From contig CAYVKM010000049.1 of NCBI GenBank assembly GCA_964452045.1, positions 1 to 26,824 on the forward strand: a stretch of DNA of 26,824 bases, in the 5' to 3' direction. Positions 8,312 through 16,703 of the stretch are shown here, piece after piece. Origin of the DNA: CAYVKM01 sp964452045. Its GTDB lineage: Bacteria; Calditrichota; Calditrichia; RBG-13-44-9. A program made the position numbers and the translations under genes. Position 1 is the first letter of the stretch. Each line of letters starts with the position of its first letter. Under the pieces are notes generated by a model. That model was not told the DNA's origin, ran no database searches, and was given only the letters and a program-made list of their open reading frames with translations.

Positions 8312-10423
8312 ATGAAATTTTATCAAATCAATAATTCGCAGGAAAGGCATACCGGAGTACGATGGTACTTTTTGGTACTATCGGTCATTTTATTATTTGC
8401 TTTTTTCTATCCGACACAAGCACAACCCCTCTCCCCGGAAGATGTCTTAACCATGAAAACCGTGTCTGATGCACAAATCAGTCCCGACGGTCAATGGATT
8501 GCTTACACGGTCAGGGTCCCCAGGGCGCTAACCGAAAAGCCAGGCACCGCATATAGCGAGCTCTACCTGGTTTCGACCAAAACCAGCGAGATCCGGCCAT
8601 ATATTACCGGGGAGGTGAATGTCTCTGGGGTTAACTGGAACCCGGACGGACAAAGTATAGCCTTTTTGATGAAGCGGGGAGACAATGAGAAAACCCAGGT
8701 CTGGCACATTGCCCTCTCCGGCGGAGAAGCTCAAATGCTGACTGACCTCAATACCTCAGTGCTACAGTTCAAGTGGTATCCGGATGGTAAAAAGTTTTGT
8801 TATGTAGCCACCGAACCGGATTCGAAAAAAGAAAAGTTCCTGAAAGAGAAGGGATACGATTTTACCTATTACCAGGAAGAATGGAAACACCGCAACCTTT
8901 ACCTGATAGACGCCTCGATAAATGATCCCGAACAGGAACCGGTGCAGTTAACCCATGATCTCACGGTCTGGGATTTTGAAATCTCGCCGGATGGAAAAAA
9001 CATTGCCCTAGCCGCTTCGGCAAAAAACCTGATAGATTATAAATACATGTTCCAAAAAATATATCTGCTAAATCCGGAGAGTCAGCAAATCCGCCAACTG
9101 ACGGTTAATCCTGGAAAACTGGGCAATTTTGACTTTAGTCCGGACGGAAAACTACTTGCCTATGCCGCAGCTTTGCGACGCGATGATCATGCCGTTAGCC
9201 AGGTTTTCGTGATTCCCACCGCCGGTGGTGAAGCGAAAAATCTGACTATCCCGGATTTTAAAGGTCATGTGGAATGGGTTGCCTGGCAGAATAATGGAAC
9301 GGTTATCTATAAATCCGGTGAAGGGGTGTGGACCACCCTGAGTTCGGTAATTTCAAAAGGAGGAGAAAGAAAAATTGTTTTTCACTCCCAGGATAGCGGG
9401 GTAATTTTATCCAAAATAAGTTATACTGATGGGTTTAAGCAAGCCGCGATTGTCGGTGAATCTCCGTCGGTGCCAGGCGAAGTTTACCTGTTGAGTAATC
9501 TGAAAAATCTTACCAAACTTACCAGCATTAACAACTGGCTGAAGGCCCGTGATTTGGGTAAACAGGACGTGATTCGGTATCCCGCCAGAGACGGCGTGGA
9601 GATTGAGGGACTGCTGATATATCCGATCGATTATCAGAAAGGACAGACTTACCCGCTGGTGGTGATTGTCCATGGCGGGCCGGAATCCCATTACTCCAAC
9701 GAGTGGCTCACCTCCTATTCAAGACCGGGACAGATTCTTGCTGGCAAGGGCTACGTTGTGTTCTATCCCAACTACCGGGCCAGTACCGGTTACGGACTGG
9801 AGTACGCCATGAAATGGCACCACGGAAATCCAGCCGGAACAGAATTCGACGATATTGCCGATGGTATCGATTATCTGGTGCAGACCGGCATTGCCGATAG
9901 GGACAGAGTCGGATTGGGTGGAGGCTCTTACGGTGGCTATGCCGCAGCCTGGTTCGCCACCTATTATACCAAATATGTCCGGGCGGTGTGCATGTTTGTG
10001 GGTATTAGTGATTTGATCAGCAAGCGGGGAACCACTGATATCCCCTATGAGGAACTCTATGTCCACTCCGGTAAAAAACTGGAGGAGATGTGGGATTTAA
10101 GTCTAAAGCGAAGTCCCATTTACTACGCCCACCAGAGTAAAACAGCGGTCCTCATCCTGGGCGGTACGGCAGATACCCGGGTAAGCCCATCTCAAAGTCA
10201 GGAGTTTTATCACCGGCTGAAAATGAACAATCATCCTGCGGTACGCCTGGTTCAATACCCTGGGGAAAAACACGGTAACGGCAAACAACCCGGGCAAAGA
10301 GATTTTCTCTTCAGGGTTTTAGACTGGTACGATTGGTATGTCAAGGATGCCAAACCATTGGATGGACCAATGCCACCGTTGGACATCAGCGATAAGTATG
10401 GATTGGACCTCCCCAAGGAATAA
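8312..10423 (+). CDS. Exported S9-family prolyl-oligopeptidase-type serine peptidase
   Basis: From the ATG at 8312 the protein is 703 aa. A signal peptide (charged start, then a hydrophobic run YFLVLSVILLFAFF and an AQA-type end) occupies about 1-38. The middle is a WD/TolB-like beta-propeller with repeated SPDGK/NPDGQ turns (about 45-390). The C-terminal alpha/beta-hydrolase carries the catalytic triad Ser539 (GGSYGGY), Asp621 (GGTADTRVS) and His654 (GEKHGNG). This is the acylaminoacyl-peptidase/DPP-type S9 family, which removes amino-acyl groups or dipeptides from oligopeptides, here in the periplasm. I reject the longer TTG-initiated reading at 8282: CGGAGG lies five bases before the ATG at 8312, and the signal peptide is better from there. 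It is a single gene, convergent with the asparaginase gene 38 bp downstream. Confidence 0.92.
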   Translation: MKFYQINNSQERHTGVRWYFLVLSVILLFAFFYPTQAQPLSPEDVLTMKTVSDAQISPDGQWIAYTVRVPRALTEKPGTAYSELYLVSTKTSEIRPYITGEVNVSGVNWNPDGQSIAFLMKRGDNEKTQVWHIALSGGEAQMLTDLNTSVLQFKWYPDGKKFCYVATEPDSKKEKFLKEKGYDFTYYQEEWKHRNLYLIDASINDPEQEPVQLTHDLTVWDFEISPDGKNIALAASAKNLIDYKYMFQKIYLLNPESQQIRQLTVNPGKLGNFDFSPDGKLLAYAAALRRDDHAVSQVFVIPTAGGEAKNLTIPDFKGHVEWVAWQNNGTVIYKSGEGVWTTLSSVISKGGERKIVFHSQDSGVILSKISYTDGFKQAAIVGESPSVPGEVYLLSNLKNLTKLTSINNWLKARDLGKQDVIRYPARDGVEIEGLLIYPIDYQKGQTYPLVVIVHGGPESHYSNEWLTSYSRPGQILAGKGYVVFYPNYRASTGYGLEYAMKWHHGNPAGTEFDDIADGIDYLVQTGIADRDRVGLGGGSYGGYAAAWFATYYTKYVRAVCMFVGISDLISKRGTTDIPYEELYVHSGKKLEEMWDLSLKRSPIYYAHQSKTAVLILGGTADTRVSPSQSQEFYHRLKMNNHPAVRLVQYPGEKHGNGKQPGQRDFLFRVLDWYDWYVKDAKPLDGPMPPLDISDKYGLDLPKE

Positions 10424-10461
10424 TTCGATCATAGTATTGGGTTCGGTCCGGTCTGTTAAAA

Positions 10462-11529
10462 TTATTCATTTCGCTTATAAAGATAGGCTAACGGTTCCAG
10501 CCGTTGGCCTTTTTTATCGACAACCCACATCTCTCCCCCGCTGTATATGGAAGCCCCACCGGTCTCACCATTCTTGTTTAATGCATAGAATTTCACGTTA
10601 AAATCCGGAAGACCTTGATCATTCAATAAATATTTTAATTTAGTATGTTTGACAATTCTCTGGCAGACAGCCAGACTGGCATCGGTTGGAGATTTACCCT
10701 GACGCATCAATTCCACAATCATAAAACAGCTGAGGTTTTTCAAATTGGCTTCACCCCGACCGGTAGATCCAGCCGCACCTACTTCATTGTCCACGTACAA
10801 ACCAGCGCCAATGATCGGGGAATCCCCCACCCGGCCCGGGATTTTAAAGGAGAGACCGCTGGTGGTGGTCACCCCGGCAATATCCCCCTTTCCATCCGCC
10901 GCACAGCAATTTATAGTGCCATAAACATTCAGGTATTTTCGTATTTCCATTCCAATTTTATCGTCCGTAGGGGGCAGCCAATCGTCATCCTTATTTAAAT
11001 TCTCTTTCCAGCGTAACCAAATCTCCCGGGATTTATCGGTTAGCAAATTCTCTATGGTAAATCCATGGGCTCTGGCAAATGCCTGAGCCCCTTCTCCCAC
11101 CAGCAGGACATGATCTGTTCTCTCCATTACCAATTTTGCCACTTTCGAAGGATTCTTGATCCCCTCCAAAGCCCCAACAGCCCCAGCGTTGTGGGTCGGA
11201 CCATGCATAACCGATGCATCCAGCTGGACCACCCCATTTTCATTGGGCAGACCACCATAACCTACGGTAATATCTTCCGGATCCTCTTCCACAATATTAA
11301 CCCCGCTGATAACTGCATCCAGCGGATCGGCACCTTTCCAGATCATTTCCATGGCTTTGGCAGTAGCCTTCTCTCCATTGGCACTGGCAATGACCACAGG
11401 AAAATCAGTAATCCGCGGATTAGCCTGCGCACGCTTATTGGTTGTATGCAACAGAGCCGGGGCAATCCCCAGGATAGTACTTCCAAGAATTGAGTCTTTC
11501 AGAAATTTTCGCCGGTTTATTTTGCTCAT
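10462..11529 (-). CDS. TAT-exported N4-(beta-N-acetylglucosaminyl)-L-asparaginase (Ntn hydrolase)
   Basis: A 355-aa family T2 Ntn-hydrolase that splits the GlcNAc-asparagine bond of N-glycoproteins (aspartylglucosaminidase). A twin-arginine signal (RRKFLKD at 6-12, then a hydrophobic segment) sends it folded to the periplasm. The autoprocessing site is the Gly204-Thr205 bond (YGTINCCA), making Thr205 the nucleophile of the beta chain. The Flavobacterium enzyme has HDT here, so Gly replaces the processing Asp. The substrate-binding block TTTSGLSFKIPGRVGDSP continues to GLYVDNEVGAAGSTGRGE (221-260), almost identical to the family. Its ATG overlaps the stop of the ParB-like gene by four bases (ATGA), so translation is probably coupled. 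The substrate class is well supported; the source of glycan-asparagine is unknown. Confidence 0.9.
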   Translation of the reverse strand: MSKINRRKFLKDSILGSTILGIAPALLHTTNKRAQANPRITDFPVVIASANGEKATAKAMEMIWKGADPLDAVISGVNIVEEDPEDITVGYGGLPNENGVVQLDASVMHGPTHNAGAVGALEGIKNPSKVAKLVMERTDHVLLVGEGAQAFARAHGFTIENLLTDKSREIWLRWKENLNKDDDWLPPTDDKIGMEIRKYLNVYGTINCCAADGKGDIAGVTTTSGLSFKIPGRVGDSPIIGAGLYVDNEVGAAGSTGRGEANLKNLSCFMIVELMRQGKSPTDASLAVCQRIVKHTKLKYLLNDQGLPDFNVKFYALNKNGETGGASIYSGGEMWVVDKKGQRLEPLAYLYKRNE

Positions 11530-12629
11530 GAATCATCCTCCGGTAATTGATTCTGTTTATCGAGAAGCTTTTTAATTTTATCCTGTATTTCCGGTCGCTG
11601 CAGTTTTTCCATTATTTTACTCACCCGTTCCTCATCCTTCAGATTAATTTGCAGCAACACGCCCGGACTCTCCAGGGTATGGTCCCACATCACCCGGACA
11701 TCCCGGCCCAACATTTTTTCTAATTCTTTTTGTATTGTCTGAATATTGTTTTGCATCTGGTTCAACAACGGAAACCGTTTCTGAAAAACAAACAATTTCA
11801 GAGCCTGAACTTTTTGCTGGGGTGTCCGAGAGGATTCCAAAAATTCCTTTATTTTTTCATCCTTCAACAGCTTCTGTGGTTTTAGTTGATCTCTGATGCA
11901 AACATCCTGAATATGTTCCAGGATATTGAGAAGCTCCGCTCCCTTCAGGTTTAGGTCATCCGCAACCGTAAACCATCCACCATATTCTGCTGTGGCATAA
12001 GAAGTCAACTGCTGTAGTACCCGCATGGATAAATTCTGCCGATGAAAATAACGCTGCGTTGAAGGAGAGAGTTTCGATATGTCATCGGCAACCTGCTCCA
12101 GGTATGGAAGCCGAGCGATACCCAGCAACTGCTTCACCTTCACCAGCCCGCTATCAGAAAAACGTTCCCGGGCAATTTCAAATGCTTTGAGTTTTTCTAT
12201 GGCAGTCAGTTCACCATTGATTAAATTGGCCTGTAGTCCCATTAAAAACGCTGGTTCAATTTGTTTCTGGCCATATACAAATGCCGGCACCTCTTTCAAA
12301 CCAGCAGACACGGCTGCAGTCAACCGCCGGTGACCATCCACCACAAAATACTTTTGAGCGTGCACTATAATTATTGGATAAACGATACCACTTTCCTTTA
12401 CCGAGTCCACCAGGGGAGGATTTTCAATCTGGATATGATAACAGTACGGAAACGATCGGTCGATCTGGGCAGTTTTAATTAAGATAATTTCCAAAAATAA
12501 TTCCCGGTCATTGTTCACCTGATACCAGAAAATTCTAATCAAAGAACAGATGAATGTCAAAATATTATTTATTTTCCCTCCTGACCATACAAGCTCTTCC
12601 ATGACCGACCGACTTTGGCAAAATCTCAT
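11526..12629 (-). CDS. ParB/sulfiredoxin-fold domain protein
   Basis: The conserved part begins at IKTAQIDRSF and has the ParB N-terminal (ParB/Srx) signature PIIIVHAQKYFVVDGHRRLTAA, with the DGHRR box that binds nucleotide in this fold. A helical segment follows, then a C-terminal helical domain (LLKDEKIKEFLESS and following) ending in an acidic tail. It does not look like a chromosome-segregation ParB: there is no ParA partner or parS in view. Proteins of this type probably act as DNA-binding or nucleotide-dependent regulators. The start is unsure. I use the ATG at 12629, which has GGGGA six bases upstream. Alternatives are the ATG at 12602 and the GTG at 12518, just before the conserved domain. 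The open frame runs back to 12710, but that would cover the facing gene's promoter. It is co-transcribed and translationally coupled with the asparaginase gene. Confidence 0.75.
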   Translation of the reverse strand: MRFCQSRSVMEELVWSGGKINNILTFICSLIRIFWYQVNNDRELFLEIILIKTAQIDRSFPYCYHIQIENPPLVDSVKESGIVYPIIIVHAQKYFVVDGHRRLTAAVSAGLKEVPAFVYGQKQIEPAFLMGLQANLINGELTAIEKLKAFEIARERFSDSGLVKVKQLLGIARLPYLEQVADDISKLSPSTQRYFHRQNLSMRVLQQLTSYATAEYGGWFTVADDLNLKGAELLNILEHIQDVCIRDQLKPQKLLKDEKIKEFLESSRTPQQKVQALKLFVFQKRFPLLNQMQNNIQTIQKELEKMLGRDVRVMWDHTLESPGVLLQINLKDEERVSKIMEKLQRPEIQDKIKKLLDKQNQLPEDDS

Positions 12630-12654
12630 TGAAATCCCCGGAAATAAAAAAGTT

Positions 12655-12681
12655 TTGATTTTTATCTTTCGCCTGTATAAT
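12655..12681 (+). promoter_or_regulatory. Probable promoter of the outer-membrane protein gene
   Basis: A perfect TATAAT at 12676-12681 lies 28 bases before the ATG at 12710. A TTGATT at 12655-12660 is upstream with a short 15-base spacer; shifting to TTTTGA at 12653 gives 17. GGGAG lies eight bases before the start. The -10 is convincing and the -35 less so. Confidence 0.45.
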
Positions 12682-12709
12682 TTGAAGAAAAAAGAATGGG
12701 AGCTAAGCA

Positions 12710-13879
12710 ATGAGAAGGAATATTTACCTTATTCTCTGTCTGATATTTTCGTTTTTGACCGTTCATGCGGGCGATCTACAAAGATCCTCTGTAGAAACTG
12801 ATATCTTTTTGCTCTACCAGGGTTATACTATCAATGCCTATAACGCCATCGGTTTTTCTGATGCAATTCATTCCACCATTTCCGATCTCCCGGATGCCAA
12901 TCCCGCTTCCTTAAGCGAATATAACAAACCGGGTATTGGAATGAGCATGGAGTATCAAACCAAAATAGATAGGGCTCTTGATCCAAGCTCAGATATCGGT
13001 CATAAACGGGCCAATCAATATATTCCTCAGTCCTTTGCTGTAATCTATCCCTTCAAGTCATTCCAGGTAGGATTAGGTTTCTATCAGAAATATTCCGGTG
13101 AGATAATTTTTGATCCTATACCAGTAATAACGGTTCAAAACCCACAAGGCACAGGTGAGTTTTTCGAACCGGAGTTCAAGAGATATATTTACAGCGGAGA
13201 TATCATGGTATCAAAAAAATTCGATCATGTATTTAGTGCTGGACATCAAATATCAGCCGGTGCCCAGCTGAATCTGGACTCTTTCAAAGGGAAGGAGAAA
13301 TTATCAACCCTGGAGGCTACTTATAGCGACGAAGCTTTTTCCTGGAAATTGGGTATTAGATACTCATACCAGAATTTATTCAGTACAGCCGTAATTTTTG
13401 ATAAAGGCAGTTCTTTCACTGGAAATATTGAACTAAATCAGGAAATATTAATTCAAGATACATCAAGTAATTTCCAACCGATACAAATGGAATATAAATT
13501 CAAATCAACTACCCCTGACAGATTAATCCTGGGTTATCAGCTCCAGGGAATACCCTGGTTGTGGATAACCGGAAGTTTAAATCTGGTCTACTGGCATCAG
13601 GTATATGGCAATCTCGACAATCATCTGGATTATTCACTCGGTTTTATTATCAAACGCAAAGAGAAGTATTCCTATTCCATCGGATATTACAACAATGACG
13701 TGGAAAGGGAAGAATCATATTACATATCCGCAACAAATTACGAAGCCAATTTTCTTTCTGCCGGATTCCGGGCTAAATTCGATTCAATGGCACTATATGT
13801 AAATATCATGGACAGCCACCTCTCCACAAACGTACGCAAGCAAACCATCGGCAAACTCGGCATCGAATATATTTTTTAA
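12710..13879 (+). CDS. Outer-membrane beta-barrel protein (OmpP1/FadL-like)
   Basis: A 389-aa protein. It has a signal peptide at about 1-20 (MRRNIYLILCLIFSFLTVHA, cleaved after AHA-like VHA). The mature part is made of alternating polar/hydrophobic strands with aromatic ends and closes with a strand ending in Phe (GIEYIF), the usual signature of an outer-membrane barrel. The N-terminal SDLPDANPASL segment resembles the NPA motif of FadL/OmpP1/TodX hydrophobic-substrate channels, and the length fits. Transport of a hydrophobic compound is inferred; no substrate can be named. It is the first gene of a plus-strand run, with the DUF2461 gene starting 10 bp later. Confidence 0.75.
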   Translation: MRRNIYLILCLIFSFLTVHAGDLQRSSVETDIFLLYQGYTINAYNAIGFSDAIHSTISDLPDANPASLSEYNKPGIGMSMEYQTKIDRALDPSSDIGHKRANQYIPQSFAVIYPFKSFQVGLGFYQKYSGEIIFDPIPVITVQNPQGTGEFFEPEFKRYIYSGDIMVSKKFDHVFSAGHQISAGAQLNLDSFKGKEKLSTLEATYSDEAFSWKLGIRYSYQNLFSTAVIFDKGSSFTGNIELNQEILIQDTSSNFQPIQMEYKFKSTTPDRLILGYQLQGIPWLWITGSLNLVYWHQVYGNLDNHLDYSLGFIIKRKEKYSYSIGYYNNDVEREESYYISATNYEANFLSAGFRAKFDSMALYVNIMDSHLSTNVRKQTIGKLGIEYIF

Positions 13880-13889
13880 AAGGAAAAAT

Positions 13890-14591
13890 ATGATCAGCAC
13901 GTTCAAATTTAACGGATTCTCGGAAGATACAGTCAAATTCCTGAAGGGATTAAAAGCCAATAACAGCAAACCCTGGTTTGCGGCTCACCGGAAAACCTAT
14001 GAACAACATCTGCTGACCCCGGCCATGACCTTTGTGGCCGAGATGGGACAGAAGCTGGAACAGATCTCTCCTAATATTGTGGCTGTGCCGAAAATCGACC
14101 AGTCCATTTTCCGGATTTACCGGGACGTCCGTTTCAGCTCCGATAAATCCCCTTACAAGACTCACCTTGCCATGCTGTTCTGGGAAGGTGAGCGAAAGAA
14201 AATTGAAAACCCAAGTTTTTATATGCATTTCGATTCGGAGGTGGTATTTATTGGTGCCGGTATCTATGGTTTTCCCCGGGACATGATCCGTCCCTACCGG
14301 GAGTCAGTGGTTCATCCCCTGCATGGCAAAACGCTGCAGGATGCGATAAATGAAGTGCAGAAAAATCCGGAAAATATTCTGGGCTGGAAACATTACAAGA
14401 AAATGCCGGCCGGCTTCGATGCCGGACACCCAAATGCCGACCTGCTGCTGTATAATGGACTTGGTTTCCAGTGGGAGACTCCGCTTCCGGATGAATTTTA
14501 TTCAAATAAATTTGTCGATTTCGTGTACCGCAAATTCGAAGAGATGACACCCATTCACTACTGGTTGGTTGATTTGGCCAGCCGGATTTAA
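13890..14591 (+). CDS. DUF2461 (TIGR02453) family protein
   Basis: A 233-aa cytoplasmic protein that matches the DUF2461 family from end to end. The family-typical blocks are present: FLKGLKANNSKPWFAAHRKTYE (about 18-39), KIDQSIFRIYRDVRFSSDKSPYKTH (about 70-94), a central glycine/aromatic strand (FIGAGIYGFPRDM) and a C-terminal FVYRKFEEMTPIHYWLV. Length is normal for the family. The biochemical role is unknown. Its start has AAAGGAAAA upstream and follows the outer-membrane protein gene by 10 bp, so the two are co-transcribed. Confidence 0.88.
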   Translation: MISTFKFNGFSEDTVKFLKGLKANNSKPWFAAHRKTYEQHLLTPAMTFVAEMGQKLEQISPNIVAVPKIDQSIFRIYRDVRFSSDKSPYKTHLAMLFWEGERKKIENPSFYMHFDSEVVFIGAGIYGFPRDMIRPYRESVVHPLHGKTLQDAINEVQKNPENILGWKHYKKMPAGFDAGHPNADLLLYNGLGFQWETPLPDEFYSNKFVDFVYRKFEEMTPIHYWLVDLASRI

Positions 14592-14628
14592 TCATTGATC
14601 AAAACTACTTTGGTAAAATTCACCAGCT

Positions 14629-14988
14629 ATGAGAGAACAGAGATATCAGGTTATGAAAGATTACCAATCTCCTTACCCGGATCCGATAATTTTCCGCAAA
14701 GGTGAACAGGTAACTGTTGGCCGGGAATTTAAGGATGATCCGGACTGGCAAGACTGGCGCTGGTGTGAGGGGAAGAAGAATAAAGCTGCCTGGGTTCCCA
14801 TTCAATATCTCACAATTGAAGGAAAGAGTGGAATTTTAAAGCGGGATTATAACGCCCGGGAGCTGACAGTTCATAAGGGCGAAATAGTAACAGTATACGA
14901 AATGATTAATGGATTCGGGATGGTTAAAAATGGTGATGGAAAAAAAGGCTGGTTACCCATGCGAAATCTGGAAATCATTACAAAGTAA
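14629..14988 (+). CDS. Small protein with two SH3-like domains
   Basis: A 119-aa protein without a signal peptide. Residues about 7-60 and 66-117 each look like an SH3 barrel: an ALYDY-like start (MKDYQSPYPDPIIFRKGEQV and LKRDYNARELTVHKGEIV), a Trp-rich strand (DWRWCEG; GFGMVKNGD) and the terminal AWVP..YL / GWLPMRNLEI strand. The WVP/WLP plus hydrophobic ending is close to the canonical SH3 fold more than to the secreted SH3b type. The molecule is presumably cytoplasmic and may bind peptides or act as a small adaptor. No strong ribosome-binding site is visible, and the internal Met9 is an alternative start. It follows the DUF2461 gene by 37 bp. Confidence 0.65.
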   Translation: MREQRYQVMKDYQSPYPDPIIFRKGEQVTVGREFKDDPDWQDWRWCEGKKNKAAWVPIQYLTIEGKSGILKRDYNARELTVHKGEIVTVYEMINGFGMVKNGDGKKGWLPMRNLEIITK

Positions 14989-15122
14989 ACCCCCAAATGA
15001 CCCCTGCATTTCCCGTTAATTTTAAAGGTGCCTGATAAAATCATTTCCCTATCGCATCATTTGAATTATATTAGCGATCATGTTTTATTGCCATCATCGT
15101 AAATTTAAAAAGGAGATACAAG

Positions 15123-15794
15123 ATGTTTATCGGACACTATGGGGTGGGGCTGGCTGCCAAAAAACTGGATAGCCATCCATCGCTAGGTACGCTTTTCTTC
15201 GCCTCTCAGTTCATCGATCTGCTATGGCCTATCTTCCTGCTGCTTGGTCTGGAAAAGGTAGCGATTGATCCGGGTAATACCGCCTTTACACCGCTCAATT
15301 TTATATACTATCCTTTCTCCCATGGACTTGTGAGTGTATTGATTTGGGCTGTCCTATTTGGCGGGGTGTATTATGCATTCCGGAAAAATATAAAAACTTC
15401 CCTGCTATTAGGCGGCCTGGTACTGAGTCACTGGATCCTGGATCTGTTCACCCACCGGCCGGACCTGCCACTGCTTTTTGGAAATCATCTGAAAGTTGGT
15501 CTGGGATTGTGGAACTCTGTGATCCTGTCCATCCTGGTGGAAGGATCGATCTTTATCATCGGGGCTTATCTCTATTTCAAAGCAACCAGGGCTGAAAACA
15601 AAAAAGGCCAAATCGGTTTGTGGAGTTTACTCATATTTCTGGGTATCGTCTATGTGATGAACGTTTTTGGTCCGCCACCTCCTTCAATAGAGCCGATTGC
15701 CATTGTTGGTTTATTCCAATGGCTTATAGTGGCCTGGGCGTACTGGATTGACCGCAACCGAGAAAGTGTCTCCCCGGGAATCGGCCCGGCTTAA
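15123..15794 (+). CDS. Integral membrane protein, DUF457/YdjM-like metal-dependent hydrolase family
   Basis: A 223-aa polytopic protein with about six membrane segments. It begins MFIGHYGVGLAAK and contains FFASQFIDLLWP, YPFSHGL and SHWILDLFTHRPDLP. The His and Asp residues in these positions (His5, Asp32, His67, His102, Asp106, His110, approximate) are those of the membrane-bound metal-dependent hydrolase-like family (DUF457/YdjM). The residues could bind a metal, but no reaction is established. The ATG has a very good AAGGAGA upstream. The 134 bp before it are A/T-rich with no clear promoter. The next gene starts 30 bp downstream. Confidence 0.7.
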   Translation: MFIGHYGVGLAAKKLDSHPSLGTLFFASQFIDLLWPIFLLLGLEKVAIDPGNTAFTPLNFIYYPFSHGLVSVLIWAVLFGGVYYAFRKNIKTSLLLGGLVLSHWILDLFTHRPDLPLLFGNHLKVGLGLWNSVILSILVEGSIFIIGAYLYFKATRAENKKGQIGLWSLLIFLGIVYVMNVFGPPPPSIEPIAIVGLFQWLIVAWAYWIDRNRESVSPGIGPA

Positions 15795-15824
15795 AATCAA
15801 TTTAAGGCAATATAAATTTCGGGA

Positions 15825-16499
15825 ATGAAAAAACTAAATATCTCGCCGATTGATGCCATATTTTCCAATGGCTGTTATCCCATCGAATTCATGCTCTATT
15901 ATCAGAACAAGATAAAGACGGGAAAATTCCGCTCAGCTCTAAAAAGTCTATCCTCCAATTTCTGGCCAATGTTTGGTGAATATGATAATGGCATCATCTA
16001 TTTTGAAAAATATACGGAGGGCAGTTGTTTTGAAGAACAGGTTCTCGAAGAAGAGTTTGATAGCACAGAATCTCCTCGAAGTTTATATGACAAATATTGC
16101 CGGATCAATCCGACTGACCCACAAAGACTTTTCCATATTAGTATTCTTCAATATAGAAACGGAACCACCATCATCCCCAAAATGAATCACCTGGCGGGCG
16201 ATGGTTACAGCTATTTTTATTTTCTATCCCTCCTGGCTGCAGTGTGCCGGGAAGCTTCCATTCCCTTTAAAAAATATTTTATTCGNNNNNNNNNNNNNNN
16301 NNNNNNNNNNNNNNNNNNNNNNNNNNNNNNNNNNNNNNNNNNNNNNNNNNNNNNNNNNNNNNNNNNNNNNNNNNNNNNNNNNNNNCAACTGGATTTCGGT
16401 GGCGGAAAACCCGACTTTATCCTTCTGCTAACGATGGAAAAAAATTCAACAGCCATTTTAGGAAATAAAGAAAATTTCATTATCCGGTTGGTCTATTAA
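15825..16499 (+). CDS. BAHD-type (HxxxD) acyltransferase, split by an assembly gap
   Basis: The part before the gap (154 aa) ends with MNHLAGDGYSYFYFLSLLA, where His122-x-x-x-Asp126-Gly127 is the catalytic HxxxDG motif of the BAHD/condensation acyltransferase superfamily. The part after the gap starts with DFGGGKP, the equivalent of the structural DFGWGKP motif near the C-terminus of BAHD enzymes, and ends about 30 residues later, as expected. BAHD enzymes move an acyl group from acyl-CoA to an alcohol or amine. Family members are about 430-450 aa with roughly 220 aa between the motifs, so the 100 N almost certainly stand for more missing sequence. The apparent open frame across the Ns means nothing. 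BAHD proteins with both motifs are uncommon in bacteria. The start ATG has only a weak GGGA close by. Confidence 0.65.
   Translation: MKKLNISPIDAIFSNGCYPIEFMLYYQNKIKTGKFRSALKSLSSNFWPMFGEYDNGIIYFEKYTEGSCFEEQVLEEEFDSTESPRSLYDKYCRINPTDPQRLFHISILQYRNGTTIIPKMNHLAGDGYSYFYFLSLLAAVCREASIPFKKYFIXXXXXXXXXXXXXXXXXXXXXXXXXXXXXXXXXXQLDFGGGKPDFILLLTMEKNSTAILGNKENFIIRLVY
16286..16385. other. Assembly gap of exactly 100 N
   Basis: One hundred consecutive N, the usual placeholder for a scaffold gap of unknown length. It falls inside the acyltransferase gene. The true distance is probably several hundred bases, judging from the spacing of the two motifs on either side. Confidence 0.97.
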
Positions 16500-16703
16500 A
16501 ATCCATCTCAACTATTAATAACCTTCAAAATCAAAATAAGTAAAACGACCACTATTTGATTGACCGGAATAAAGTCATCGTGTAAATTTGGATTGTCTTT
16601 AAAGGCAAAATCTATGGACTGGCATTAACTTCTGCTTATCAAACAAAACCCCTCATTTTAAAAATTTGGTTCAATAACTTAACCCATAATTGAGTTGATT
16701 AAA

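Noticed and set aside
12630..12710. Extending the ParB-like gene to 12710
   Set aside because: This would cover the facing gene's TATAAT and start codon, and the added residues are low-complexity and do not resemble the family.
16286..16385. Reading the acyltransferase as a single 224-aa protein across the Ns
   Set aside because: The N run is a placeholder; the true gap length and frame are unknown, and family members are about twice as long.
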